Origin: Thermoplasmata archaeon
GTDB taxonomy: Archaea; Thermoplasmatota; Thermoplasmata; Lutacidiplasmatales; UBA184
Reading direction: 5' to 3'
Assembly: GCA_030040865.1 (NCBI GenBank)
Contig: JASHSX010000013.1
Span: forward strand, 1 to 36,127
DNA: 36,127 nucleotides
The position numbers were made by a program, and so were the translations under genes. Every line of letters starts with the position of its first letter. Within the stretch, counting starts at the first letter, position 1. The notes under the pieces were generated by a model. The model made no database searches. It had not been told where the DNA came from and was given only the letters and a program-made list of their open reading frames with translations. Below are positions 1 through 9,451 of the stretch, in pieces.

Positions 1-3000
1 GGCCCGTCGACCGGGACGCCCTTCAGGTGGATGCGGAAGATGTCGCGCCGCGCGGCGAGGTCCGGCGGAGGCACGTAGAAGATCTTGTCGAAGCGGCCCG
101 GCCGGAGCAGCGCGGGGTCGAGGGTCATCGGCCGGTTGGTCGTCGCGATGATCATGACCTTGTCCTTCGGCCGCAGCCCGTCCATCTCCGTCAGGAACTG
201 GCTGACCGCGCGCGAGACCTCGGGCGTGCGCATCGACTCCTTGCCCGCGAGGGCATCGATCTCGTCGAAGAACACGATGGACGGGGCGTTCTCGCGCGCC
301 CGGTAGAGGACGTCGCGCACCGCGGCCTCGGACTGGCCGGCGAGCGCGCTCACGAGCTCGGGGCCGTTCACGATCTGCATCGGCACGTTGAGCTCGTTCG
401 CGGCGGCCCGCATGATGTGCGTCTTCCCGCAGCCGGGCGGGCCGAACAGGAGGATCGCGCGGCCGGTCTTGATGCGGTAGCTCTCCATGAGGTCCGGCTG
501 GGTCAGCGGGAGCTCCACGTACTCCCGGATCGCCTGCTTCGTCTCCTCGAGCCCGCCGACATCGTCCCAGCCGACCACGACCTTGCGCTCGGTCCGGACC
601 GACTGGTGCATCTTCCGCTCGTAGTCGAGCTTCATCGTCTCGTACTCCGCGATCATGCGGAGCGAGATCGACGGCTTGACGCGCGGCAGCACGGTCAGGA
701 AGTCGGCCATGGTGATCGGGGTGGTCGCGCCGCCCTCGTTGCCGCTCTCGATCTGGCGCCGGACGGCGACCGTCGCGGCCTCGCGGACGATGTTCGCGAG
801 GTCGGCGCCGCTGAACCGCTCCGTGCGCTTCGCGAGCTCCTTGAGGTCGATGTCCTTCGAGACCGGCCGGCCCGCGAGGTGCACCTGGAGGATCTCGGCG
901 CGCTCGACGATGTCGGGGGGCGGGACGTAGATGATCTTGTCGAGGCGGCCCGGCCGCATCAGCGCCGGGTCGATCAGGTCGGGCTTGTTGGTGGACCCGA
1001 CCACGATCACTCCCGACGACTTGTCGAGACCGTCCATCTCGGAGAGCAGGATCGAGAGGAGGCGCGGCGTCACGTCGTCCGCCGTGTACATGTCGCGGCG
1101 CTTGGCGATCGAGTCGATCTCGTCGAGGAAGAGGATCGTGGGCGCCCGCTCGCGGGCCGTCCTCAGCATCTCGGCGACCCGATTCTCGCTCTCCCCGTAC
1201 CACTTGCTCATCAGGTCGGAACACTTCGCGCTGATCATCTCGACGCCGAGCTCGCTCGCGAGCGCCTTCATCAGCATCGTCTTGCCGCACCCGGGGGGAC
1301 CGAACAGCAGGATCCCCTTGGGCGGGTCGAGCTTGAAGCGGGTCGTGACGTCCTTGCGCATGAGCGGGATGATCATCGACTCCTTGATGTCCGCCTTGAC
1401 ATCGTGAAGGCCGCCGACCATCTCGAACGTCACCTTGTTGCTCTGCAGGCCCTTCATCTCGGCCACGCGCGTGCCGACGGACGAGGCGCCCATGCGGCTC
1501 GTGAAGTACGACTCGAAGGCGTCCCGAATCACGAGCGAACCCGCGACGGCCGTGAACATCGCCGGGATGAACAGCAGCACGACCAGCGCCGTCCAGTTCG
1601 TGTAGCCCTGCAGCACGAAGGCGACGAGCGTGACGCCGGCCACGGTGCCGCCGCCGATCACCGACACCGAGGTCACGCGGTCGCTCGTCTGGAACGTGCG
1701 GTCCTTGAGCAGCGTCACCGCCAGCCAGCAGGCGAAGCACCAAGCGCCGATCTCGATGAGCGGGAGCGCGAGGCCCCCGAGCCCGCTGCTCCCCGCTCCG
1801 AACGAAGAGAAGTCGGGGCTGACGACGTTCGCCCACGCCGAGCCGATGCTCGTGAACGAGAAGTACGGGATCGGCAGGGTCGGGAGGAACGCCGCGGAAT
1901 GCCCGGCGATGAGGCTCGGTCGACCGGAGCCGCTGGGCCCGACCAAGTACCCCAGGACCGGGAGATTCCCCAACGTGACGAACAGCGAGATGAGGATCCC
2001 GCCGGCGACGGCGATCGCGATCCCGAGGTACAGCGAGAAGACCAAAGCGACGATGACGGGGACGACGAACGAGATCCCGATCGGCGCCAGGAAGAGCGCC
2101 AGAAAGACCCCGACGCCGAACTTGAAGTCCATCATCGCGGCGAAGAGGATCGGCAGGGCCGCGAGGAGGAAGACGAGACCCATCGCGCCCGACTGGTACC
2201 CGACCTCGGGCACGACCAGGAGCACCAGCGCGAGCAGCGAGAGCTGCGGGAACCGCCAGGCGATCAGCATCACCGCCGGGGTGATGATGAAGATCACGTA
2301 GGGCCACGGGTAGAACGGCTCGAAGAAACCCCCGAAGAGCGCGAGCGCGCCCATGACCCCGATCTCGAGAGGCTTCGGATCCTTCGTCTGAGCCCGGATC
2401 CACTTCTCGATCCGTCGCGACCAGAGGATCGCGCCGACGATGCAGAGCGCTCCCAGCGCCGTCAGGAAGTAGAAGAGGTCGTCATAGAGCGGCGCCGGAT
2501 ACGCCTGGATGTACTGGGGCCCGATCGCCACCGCGCTCGGCCCGCTCGCCCCGGTCGCGATCGCGTTGTTCGTCGCGTCGGCCTGGGCGTCGAGCGTGAG
2601 GTACGTCTGGCCGGCGTACGGCCCGCCCGGCAACTTCTGCTGGACCACCGTGAAAGTGAGCACCGCCACGTGCCCCGCCGTGATCCAGGTGGGATCGCCC
2701 TGGATGGTGGCGAAGAGGTTCGCCGCGAGCGTCGAGTACTGCGTACGTTGGGCGGGCGCGAGCGACGCGATCGACGCGAACGTGAGGCTCGTCGTACCTG
2801 TGGTCGCACTGTACTGGACCTGGCTCACCGTGTCCTTGATCACGACGGTGTCCCCGGCGGCGAGCCCGCCGGAGGTGAGGTAGACCACCGAGAGCGCGTT
2901 CGAGGTCGTCATCTTGGCGCCCGAGCTCGTCAGGAACTGCTCGGCGGTCTGGGCGTGGACCACGTCCGGATAGAACGTCCCGATGAGGGCGACCCCGGTC

Positions 3001-3335
3001 CCGGCGAGGATGATCCCCGCGAGGAAGAGCGCCCAGAACATCCGCCGTCCCGCCTCGCCCTTCTTGGGGATACGGGACGTGGGGGGACGCCGCGGGGCCG
3101 CGGCCGGTCGGGCCGGGGCCTTCGCGACCGGCTTCGCAGCCGCCGGCGTGACGGCCGCTCCCGGAGCCGCGGCCGGGGCCGTCGACGCCGCGCCGGCGGC
3201 GGTCGGCGCGCCGGACGTGGCCGACGGGACGGACCCCGAGGGCGCGGAGGTTCCGGCCGTCGACGGACCCGTCGAGGGCTGCGGCCCCGAATCGTTCGGT
3301 AGGGAGGTGCTCTGGGTCTTCGCTGCTTCGCTCAT
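1..3335 (-). CDS. Polytopic membrane protein fused to two CDC48-like AAA+ ATPase domains (C-terminus off the left edge)
   Basis: The ORF is open to the left edge and shows 1111 residues. It starts at ATG 3335, 34 bases after the preceding stop. Residues 1-95 are an Ala/Pro/Ser/Thr-rich, probably cytoplasmic tail. A first membrane helix lies near 99-119, followed by an extracytoplasmic domain of about 130 residues and then a hydrophobic block to about residue 600 with many helices. Two AAA+ domains follow, each with Walker A GPPGCGKT (near 679 and 965) and Walker B (FLDEID near 736, FFDEID near 1021), plus 'RPGR' arginine-finger regions. The pair resembles the D1-D2 arrangement of CDC48/VAT, but the usual soluble N-domain is replaced by a membrane module. 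AAA unfoldases thread or remodel proteins using ATP; a role in extracting or moving envelope proteins is inference. It is the last gene of a run with four exported proteins. FtsH-like proteases have a single AAA domain, so this is not FtsH. Any domain beyond D2 is not visible. Confidence 0.9.
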   Translation of the reverse strand, partial: MSEAAKTQSTSLPNDSGPQPSTGPSTAGTSAPSGSVPSATSGAPTAAGAASTAPAAAPGAAVTPAAAKPVAKAPARPAAAPRRPPTSRIPKKGEAGRRMFWALFLAGIILAGTGVALIGTFYPDVVHAQTAEQFLTSSGAKMTTSNALSVVYLTSGGLAAGDTVVIKDTVSQVQYSATTGTTSLTFASIASLAPAQRTQYSTLAANLFATIQGDPTWITAGHVAVLTFTVVQQKLPGGPYAGQTYLTLDAQADATNNAIATGASGPSAVAIGPQYIQAYPAPLYDDLFYFLTALGALCIVGAILWSRRIEKWIRAQTKDPKPLEIGVMGALALFGGFFEPFYPWPYVIFIITPAVMLIAWRFPQLSLLALVLLVVPEVGYQSGAMGLVFLLAALPILFAAMMDFKFGVGVFLALFLAPIGISFVVPVIVALVFSLYLGIAIAVAGGILISLFVTLGNLPVLGYLVGPSGSGRPSLIAGHSAAFLPTLPIPYFSFTSIGSAWANVVSPDFSSFGAGSSGLGGLALPLIEIGAWCFACWLAVTLLKDRTFQTSDRVTSVSVIGGGTVAGVTLVAFVLQGYTNWTALVVLLFIPAMFTAVAGSLVIRDAFESYFTSRMGASSVGTRVAEMKGLQSNKVTFEMVGGLHDVKADIKESMIIPLMRKDVTTRFKLDPPKGILLFGPPGCGKTMLMKALASELGVEMISAKCSDLMSKWYGESENRVAEMLRTARERAPTILFLDEIDSIAKRRDMYTADDVTPRLLSILLSEMDGLDKSSGVIVVGSTNKPDLIDPALMRPGRLDKIIYVPPPDIVERAEILQVHLAGRPVSKDIDLKELAKRTERFSGADLANIVREAATVAVRRQIESGNEGGATTPITMADFLTVLPRVKPSISLRMIAEYETMKLDYERKMHQSVRTERKVVVGWDDVGGLEETKQAIREYVELPLTQPDLMESYRIKTGRAILLFGPPGCGKTHIMRAAANELNVPMQIVNGPELVSALAGQSEAAVRDVLYRARENAPSIVFFDEIDALAGKESMRTPEVSRAVSQFLTEMDGLRPKDKVMIIATTNRPMTLDPALLRPGRFDKIFYVPPPDLAARRDIFRIHLKGVPVDG

Positions 3336-3369
3336 CGTTCTTCTCGTCGATCCCGGAGAGTCCGCGCCG

Positions 3370-5190
3370 TTACCCGAGCGTCACCCTCCGTTGTTCGGCC
3401 TGGGCCTTCGCCCGTCGTTCCCGGAACCACAACACGATCGCCGGCGCCGCCACGGCGACCGCCACGAGCCCCCCGACCTCACCGGCCTGGAGGCCCGGGA
3501 CGGCCGACCAGACGTTCGAGGGAAGGGCCGACGACGCGACGTCGAACACCAGCACGGTCGGTCCGGCGCTCGACACGACGATCGCGCCGGACGGGTCGTT
3601 GCCGTAGGCCGAGATCGTCACCGAGTAGGCCCCGTAGGCGAGCGGGAACGGAGCGCTTCCCCCGCCGGGCGAGACGACCGTCGCGAACCCGAGCGGGGTC
3701 CCGACGGCGGTCTCCGACCAGCTGCCGTTCTGGATGGTGAAGTGGAGCGACGGCAGGAGCTGACCGGTCGAGAGGTCGACCGCCTCGATGAACACGAGGC
3801 CGTAGCCGGGCAGGGGCGACGTCGCCGGGCCCCCCGACTCCGAGTACGAATAGTTCCCCGAGCTGACCGCCGTTCCGAAGATGTCCTTCGCGACCACGGA
3901 GAAGGTGATCGCCCCGCCCGACGGAAGGCCCGGCAGGACCGAGTAGGAGGTGTTGGCGTCGGCCGCCGTCATGGGGAGGAGGCCCGAGAGCGTCCCGACC
4001 GCGTCGTGGTAGACGAACGCGACCGCCGCCGAGGCGATCGTCACGTTCGGGAGCGGGGAGTGGACCGTCACGTTGACGGGATCGTTCGTGGGGAGCGTCG
4101 CCGTGCCCGTGAGCACGTTCGGGCTCGCCGACAGCACGAGGTTCGCATCGAGCCCGCGCGTCGGATACCACCAGCCGCCTTGGGACGTCCAGTTGATCGC
4201 GTAGTCGCTGCTCCAGATCGGGTCGACCTCCCCGCCCGACCACAGCGACCAGGCGACGATCCGGAAGTGGAGGGTATCTCCGGCGTACGGCCCGATGGGC
4301 GCCGTCAGATTGACCACCGTCCGGTTCGACGGCGTGAAGTACTGGTTGAACGGACCGCCGGGCGTGGACCCGGTCAGGTTGAAGAACACCTCGGCGGCTC
4401 CGATCGGCGGTGGAGTGCCGCCCCCGGCTCCGATCGAGGTCAGGGTGATGTCGAGCGCCTGGTGGGCGTTCGGATCGTAGAGCGTGCCCGAGCCGATCGC
4501 CGACGGCGTGGTGCTGACGTCGATATCGTCGCCGAAGGTCGGCGTCGGCCAGGTCGACGCGACCGTGAACATCCAGGTCCAGTTGTCGACGATCCCACCG
4601 TAGTTGTACGGATTCGAGTAGGCGTTCGCGGAGCGGAGGGAGTTCGGGATCCCGACGCTCGAGTTCACCGTGACGTTGAAGTACACTTCGCTGCCGGGCC
4701 AGAAGTAGCGGAACGTGTTCAGGAAGAACGAAGCCTCGTTCGGCTGCGAGGGGGAGACGTACATGGGGAACAGGGCCGGGGTGACCGGCGAGAATCCCGA
4801 GACGGGCACCGTCTGGTTCCCCGCCGTGGGCCAGCCGGTCGCCCACAGCGCGATGTTCGCGTCCAGGATCGGTACGGTCGTCGAGAAGTTGAGCCAGATC
4901 CCCGGCGAGTCGCTCGGCAGCGTGTTCGAGCACGGCGCGATCTGGAAGGCGGAGTCGGAGAGGGCGGGATCCCCGACGACCGTGATCTGGGGCTGAAGGC
5001 TGACGAAGAAGTTCGAGGAATCCCAGGTCCCTCCGTTGGTCGGCGTGGGACACGAGGGGGCGGCTCCCGGGCTCACGGTAGCGCGCGGCCCCGCGGTCGT
5101 CGCGGACGCGCCGCCGACCGCGAGCCCCCCGAGGACCGGGATCGCGACCAGGGTCGCCACGAGCACGACCCACGCGAAACGGCCCGTCAC
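3370..5190 (-). CDS. Secreted, C-terminally anchored protein with Ig-like repeats
   Basis: 606 residues. The start is GTG 5190, overlapping the previous gene's stop in a GTGA arrangement that suggests translational coupling; the longer ORF in the track is shadow sequence upstream of it. Residues 1-30 form a signal peptide (VTGRFAWVVLVATLVAIPVLGG). The body is beta-rich with many N-x-S/T sequons, as expected of an archaeal glycoprotein. It contains at least two repeats of about 100 residues ending in a pattern like 'GdtlhFrivAws' or 'GaitFsvvAkD'. The same repeat is in the upstream neighbour. A C-terminal helix (GEVGGLVAVAVAAPAIVLW) and a basic tail (RERRAKAQAEQRR) indicate membrane anchoring with the bulk outside the cell. 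I recognise no catalytic motif. It is probably a structural or binding partner of the operon's membrane ATPase. Confidence 0.85.
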   Translation of the reverse strand: MTGRFAWVVLVATLVAIPVLGGLAVGGASATTAGPRATVSPGAAPSCPTPTNGGTWDSSNFFVSLQPQITVVGDPALSDSAFQIAPCSNTLPSDSPGIWLNFSTTVPILDANIALWATGWPTAGNQTVPVSGFSPVTPALFPMYVSPSQPNEASFFLNTFRYFWPGSEVYFNVTVNSSVGIPNSLRSANAYSNPYNYGGIVDNWTWMFTVASTWPTPTFGDDIDVSTTPSAIGSGTLYDPNAHQALDITLTSIGAGGGTPPPIGAAEVFFNLTGSTPGGPFNQYFTPSNRTVVNLTAPIGPYAGDTLHFRIVAWSLWSGGEVDPIWSSDYAINWTSQGGWWYPTRGLDANLVLSASPNVLTGTATLPTNDPVNVTVHSPLPNVTIASAAVAFVYHDAVGTLSGLLPMTAADANTSYSVLPGLPSGGAITFSVVAKDIFGTAVSSGNYSYSESGGPATSPLPGYGLVFIEAVDLSTGQLLPSLHFTIQNGSWSETAVGTPLGFATVVSPGGGSAPFPLAYGAYSVTISAYGNDPSGAIVVSSAGPTVLVFDVASSALPSNVWSAVPGLQAGEVGGLVAVAVAAPAIVLWFRERRAKAQAEQRRVTLG

Positions 5191-7217
5191 AGCGTCACCC
5201 GCTTCTCCTCGGCCTGCCGGCGAGACCGCACGCGCCGCCACCACGCGTACACGGGGATCGCCATCAGGCCGCCCGCGATGAGCCCGACGAGCCCCGCGAT
5301 CCCGAGCGCCCCGGTCGACGTGGTCGCCGGGGGGGCGGCCACGAGACCCGGTGGCGTGGCGTTGAGATAGAAGAGGAACGCGTTCCCTTCCTGGACCACC
5401 CAGTAGTCGCCGCCCACCTCGAGCGGTCCCCGGTTCGTGGGCACGTGCGGGATCGAGACGATGAGGCTGACGTTGCCGCCGGAGAGTCCCCCCGCGGGGA
5501 CCCAGAACGGATCGAGCACGGAGATCCGATACGTGGAGTTCGCCGGAACGATCGCGGGCGTCAGGACCTCGCCGCTCACGTTCGGGTAGGCGACGCCGTA
5601 GCTCGTCGGCGTCTCGATGTTGACCCCGTCCGAGAGGCCCGTGATCTGGACGTGGGCGCCCGAGACCCACGACTGCGTTCCGTTGTCGAAGACGTACACG
5701 TAGAAGAACGTCGCATTCCCGGGGAGGACCGGGACCAGCTCAGAAAACGTCGGGACCGAGAACGAATAGACGGACGAGACGTCCTCGTGCTGGACGAAAT
5801 CCCACGCTTCGACCGAGAAGGAGACCTGCGAACCGATCGGGAACGGCGGGATGACGCCGTTGAACACGGTCGATCGCTCGCGGACGAGGGGGAGGATCGT
5901 CGTCGCGGTCTCTCCGAGCGCCGGGTAGGAGAAGGCGATCGACAGCTGCGCGGCGAGGATCGAGGTCCCGGGGGCGATGCTCGTGAGCGTTACGGGGACG
6001 GCGACGCCCGGTGCGACCGTGGCGTTGGAGGAGGTGAGCACGGAGCCCGGCGCGACGGCCAGCGCGAGATCGTCCTGGAACACTCCGGTGCTGAAGCTCC
6101 CGTTCCCGCCGACGGTGTACGACTGCGGGGCGGTCGCGATGCGATCGTCGTAGGTGTCGTAGACGACGAACTGGTAGTCGACGGTCGCTCCCTGGATCTG
6201 CGCCCAGCTCGCCGGGAGGGTGATCGAGGTGACCGATTCGCCCGGAGCCCCGAGCGTCGAGCTCACCACCGACGAGCCGGGGAAGGTGAGGGTCTGCGCC
6301 TGGAGGACCGAGCCGTTCGGGGTGTACTCCTCCACGATCCAGTACGCGCGACCGATCGTGGCGTTGACGGGAGGCCCGTCGGCCGCGGTCGTGTTGAGCG
6401 TCGCGGTCACTGAGTCGTTCCAGTTCGGCGCCTGCGGGACGATGGAGACCCCGACGTCCTGGCTCGCCGCGCCGGACCCCGCGTACTGGCTCGAGCCCGG
6501 GTACGGCGAGTACGCCCAGGCCCCGGCGTAGGTGAACTGGAACGTGGGGCTCGTCCAATGGGTGAGGACCGATCCGTTGTACGTGTCGAACGCGATCCAC
6601 CAGGTCACGTGCATCCCCGCGTAGAAGTTGGGGGCCGAGCCGATCGCTTCCTGGGCCGTGAACTCGAGGTTGTACCAGTAGGGGTACGAGGCGTTCGCCA
6701 CCGGGTTCGCGGCGGGCCACCACCAGTGGCCGGACTTCGTCGTGTTGTCGGCGTGCCATACGTTGCCGGAGTAGACGCTGTAGTACGGGTTGCCGTTCCA
6801 GGAGACGGCGGTCACGTTGAGCTGCATGACCGAGTTGGGACCCGCCCACGGGCCCATCGTGCTGTAGTCGAGCTTCGTGTGCGACTTCACGTACAGATTG
6901 ATGTTGATCGTGGGGTTCGGCTGCGACGTGGCCACGTAGCTACCGGTCGGAGGGAGGATGTTCGGCTGGGAGGCGTTCGCCATCGAGACGCAGATCCCCG
7001 AGGCGATCGCGTAGCACGGCGGATTGTATCCGGACGACGGCGCGATCGCCGCACCCGGGTCGCTGTCCGACGCCGGGCGGGACGCGGCGCCGACCGGAGA
7101 GGAGGGGCCGGCGCCGAGGACGTACGCCGTGGCGATCAGCGTCGCGACCGCCGCAAGCACGGCGAGCCGTCCGGCGAGAGCCGAGCGACGTCCGCTGCGA
7201 TGCCGGATGCTACCCAC
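5187..7217 (-). CDS. Secreted, C-terminally anchored protein, paralogue-like neighbour with Ig-like domains
   Basis: 676 residues. I chose GTG 7217 because GGAGGG lies nine bases upstream and the residues that follow form a basic n-region and hydrophobic core (RSALAGRLAVLAAVATLIATAYVLG). The mature part is rich in Asn, Ser, Thr, Trp and Tyr, with many glycosylation sequons. Its central domain ('DDLALAVAPGSVLTS' through 'GSQVSFSVEAWDF') matches by eye a repeat in the next gene ('DANLVLSASPNVLTG' through 'GAITFSVVAKDIF'). A C-terminal helix (GALGIAGLVGLIAGGLMAIPVYAWW) is followed by RRVRSRRQAEEKR, the same anchor design as the next gene, and even the last residues (RVTL) agree. This suggests duplication followed by divergence. 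Function is unknown; an extracellular structural or ligand-binding role is inference. Confidence 0.85.
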   Translation of the reverse strand: MGSIRHRSGRRSALAGRLAVLAAVATLIATAYVLGAGPSSPVGAASRPASDSDPGAAIAPSSGYNPPCYAIASGICVSMANASQPNILPPTGSYVATSQPNPTININLYVKSHTKLDYSTMGPWAGPNSVMQLNVTAVSWNGNPYYSVYSGNVWHADNTTKSGHWWWPAANPVANASYPYWYNLEFTAQEAIGSAPNFYAGMHVTWWIAFDTYNGSVLTHWTSPTFQFTYAGAWAYSPYPGSSQYAGSGAASQDVGVSIVPQAPNWNDSVTATLNTTAADGPPVNATIGRAYWIVEEYTPNGSVLQAQTLTFPGSSVVSSTLGAPGESVTSITLPASWAQIQGATVDYQFVVYDTYDDRIATAPQSYTVGGNGSFSTGVFQDDLALAVAPGSVLTSSNATVAPGVAVPVTLTSIAPGTSILAAQLSIAFSYPALGETATTILPLVRERSTVFNGVIPPFPIGSQVSFSVEAWDFVQHEDVSSVYSFSVPTFSELVPVLPGNATFFYVYVFDNGTQSWVSGAHVQITGLSDGVNIETPTSYGVAYPNVSGEVLTPAIVPANSTYRISVLDPFWVPAGGLSGGNVSLIVSIPHVPTNRGPLEVGGDYWVVQEGNAFLFYLNATPPGLVAAPPATTSTGALGIAGLVGLIAGGLMAIPVYAWWRRVRSRRQAEEKRVTL

Positions 7218-7226
7218 GGGCCTGTT

Positions 7227-7232
7227 CCCTCC
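7227..7232 (-). promoter_or_regulatory. Shine-Dalgarno site GGAGGG for the 7217 start
   Basis: On the minus strand GGAGGG precedes GTG 7217 by nine bases. It decides the start of this gene, whose ORF is otherwise open far upstream. Confidence 0.6.
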
Positions 7233-7297
7233 GTCTAGCGGACCCTCGCCCCGGTGCGACCCGAGTTCCGACCGAACGTCACTTCGTCGACCTCCGA

Positions 7298-9451
7298 TCA
7301 CTCGAACCGCCCGAGCGACGGCCCCTCGACGGCCGCCTTCTCGAACTTCGATTGCATGGGACCCGCCTTCATGGCCATCTGGAGCGCGATCGGCCGATTG
7401 CGCATCATGACGCGGACGAACCCGGCCCCGAGGAAGCCGGCCGCCGTCGCCTGGAGCGAGACGTTGGCCGCGCCGACGTTCTGACCGATCCCGATCTGCT
7501 GGATCACGGGGACCGGGGCAGGCGCCGCGATCGGCAGGGCGGGTACGCCTCCCGGTGGGGGCGGCGCTCCCCCGCCCCCGGCCACGCCGGTCGGCAGACC
7601 TTGGACGTCCACGGACGCGAGCGGGAACGACTGGGTCACGACCGTGGTGTTCGTGTACGGAAGATAGTTCGCCCACGTGTAGAGGCCGTCGACCGCCGCG
7701 CTCCCGCCGACCGTGCAGAAGACAGTCGTGCAGGCGTCGACCGGGACCGTGCCGAGCGGCGGGCCGGTCGACTCGACGTTGAACGAGGCCGTCCAGGTAT
7801 CCCCGAGCTCGATCGAGTTATTGTTCGGGAACTTCGACCAGTTCCACGCGAGATAGACGAGGCTGCCCTGCTGGTGGAGCTCGCCCGGCGCGCACGCCAG
7901 GAACAGCTCGCCGTTGCGGTCGCAGGTCGTCACCAGGTCCAGGCTCGCGCCGGGCGCGAGGGCGATGTTCCCGAACGGCACGAACGTGAAGATCGGCAGA
8001 CCGGCCACCCCCTGCGCCAGGACCGTGTTCACCACGGGGCCGAATCCGATGTGGTCGATCGCATTGAGTAACCACGGATTGTTCAGATTCGGATTGTCGA
8101 GCGGTCCGTGGGGCACGAACTGGAGATTCCCCTGTTGACCGTCGGGGCACGCGAACCACGCCGGTCCGTCCCAGGAGCCTCCCGTGGCGGCGGCCATCTC
8201 GCAGCCGGCGAGCAGCACACGCTCCACGTTCTCCTGGATGATCAGCTGCGCCGTCGAGCCACCGCCGTCCGGCTCGTGGTTGGGCCACCAGCCGGGAGAC
8301 GTGGGGTCCGTCGGCGTGGTCCACAGATCGATCACGTCGATCGTGCACGTTCCCCCGATGGCGTTCGTGCACATCGGCGAGGTCCGAGCGAGCGCGGCGA
8401 TCGAGTCGTTCGGGTTGCCGTCCTGGCTCGTGATCCAGCCCTCGCAGTTCGGGCTCACCTCGCCGGAACCGAACGCGTACGACGGCTCGCAGGTCGGCGA
8501 CTGGCAGGCGGGGCTGAACAGGCTCGCCTCGGTCTGAGAGCCGCAGTAGGAGTAGCTGGCCCCGTAGTTCTCCGAGAAGCCGGGCGCCCTCGGCGCCGAG
8601 GAGGTCATGAGCACGATCACGTGGTGGGTGTTCGGGGACCAGTCGAGCCCGAACCCCTGGATCGTTCCGTACAGCTCGGTGATCATGTCGCTGTGGAGGA
8701 AGTTGTCGGCCATCCCCGAGTCGCAGTACGTCCAGCCGTTGTCGCAGGCGAAGAGGTTCGCCTTCACCTGGAGCGCGACCTGGCCGAAGTCCTGCACCGG
8801 CACGAAATCGGGAGTATCCACGTGGAAGGCCGGATCGTCCCCGTCGTCGATGTAGTCGTGGGTCGCGAACCCGTCGATGAGCGCGAACGAGACCGTGGTG
8901 TGGGGGTTCTCCGCCTGGATAGCGTTGGCGACCCGTTGAGCGTTGTACATCAGGAACTGCGGCCCGTTCGCCTCCTCGCACATCCCGTCGCTCGAGCTGC
9001 TCGTGTCGCAGATGTCGGGCCCGCACCCGCTGTAGCATCCTGCCCCGTCGTAGTTCGTCGTCTCCAGGATGAACGCGACCTGGACGGCCGGCCACGAGTC
9101 GGCGACCGGCGTCGGCGTGGCGGAGACCGTGACCCGGCTCTCCCCGGTGCCGGCGGCGCAGCTGGCGACGCCGTAGACGCAGATGCTTCCCGGGGCGGCC
9201 GAGATGCCGAGGTCCAGGTCGCCCGAACTGTTGACGGCGGGTGTGACCGACGGGCTCGAGGCCGGTGAGACCCCCGCCGATCCGGACGACGAACCCGCGT
9301 TCACGACGAGAGCGTTCGACTCTCCCATCGCCCCGACGCACAGCAGGGCGAAGATCCACCCGATCCCCAGGGCGAGGGCGATGCGACGCCCCCGGCTCCC
9401 CGGCGGTCGGATCCATCGGTCTCTCGGGCCCGGGCGCTGTGCCGACCTCAT
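7298..9451 (-). CDS. Cysteine-rich secreted protein with a degenerate VWA-like domain
   Basis: 717 residues from ATG 9451, which overlaps the upstream stop as ATGA, with a purine-rich GGGGGAG just before it. The basic N-terminus and hydrophobic core (RRIALALGIGWIFALLCVGAMG) form a signal peptide. From about residue 95 the pattern is strand (VQVAFILET), helix (MYNAQRVANAIQ), strand (TVSFALIDGF), helices, strand (HHVIVLMTSS), which fits a von Willebrand A fold. The first metal-site motif DxSxS is replaced by ETTNYDG, so the MIDAS is probably lost. Many Cys residues suggest disulphide bonds outside the cell. A beta-rich domain, a Gly/Pro linker (GGGGAPPPPGG), a weakly hydrophobic segment and a basic tail follow. 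VWA proteins often pair with AAA ATPases, and a membrane AAA protein is encoded in the same run. The VWA call is by eye and moderately sure; the secretion call is firmer. Confidence 0.8.
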   Translation of the reverse strand: MRSAQRPGPRDRWIRPPGSRGRRIALALGIGWIFALLCVGAMGESNALVVNAGSSSGSAGVSPASSPSVTPAVNSSGDLDLGISAAPGSICVYGVASCAAGTGESRVTVSATPTPVADSWPAVQVAFILETTNYDGAGCYSGCGPDICDTSSSSDGMCEEANGPQFLMYNAQRVANAIQAENPHTTVSFALIDGFATHDYIDDGDDPAFHVDTPDFVPVQDFGQVALQVKANLFACDNGWTYCDSGMADNFLHSDMITELYGTIQGFGLDWSPNTHHVIVLMTSSAPRAPGFSENYGASYSYCGSQTEASLFSPACQSPTCEPSYAFGSGEVSPNCEGWITSQDGNPNDSIAALARTSPMCTNAIGGTCTIDVIDLWTTPTDPTSPGWWPNHEPDGGGSTAQLIIQENVERVLLAGCEMAAATGGSWDGPAWFACPDGQQGNLQFVPHGPLDNPNLNNPWLLNAIDHIGFGPVVNTVLAQGVAGLPIFTFVPFGNIALAPGASLDLVTTCDRNGELFLACAPGELHQQGSLVYLAWNWSKFPNNNSIELGDTWTASFNVESTGPPLGTVPVDACTTVFCTVGGSAAVDGLYTWANYLPYTNTTVVTQSFPLASVDVQGLPTGVAGGGGAPPPPGGVPALPIAAPAPVPVIQQIGIGQNVGAANVSLQATAAGFLGAGFVRVMMRNRPIALQMAMKAGPMQSKFEKAAVEGPSLGRFE

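Noticed and set aside
27-3302. 1091-residue plus-strand ORF
   Set aside because: It is antisense to the AAA ATPase gene and is made of Arg/Asp/Glu/His-rich low-complexity sequence with no domain, as expected from the reverse of GC-rich codons.
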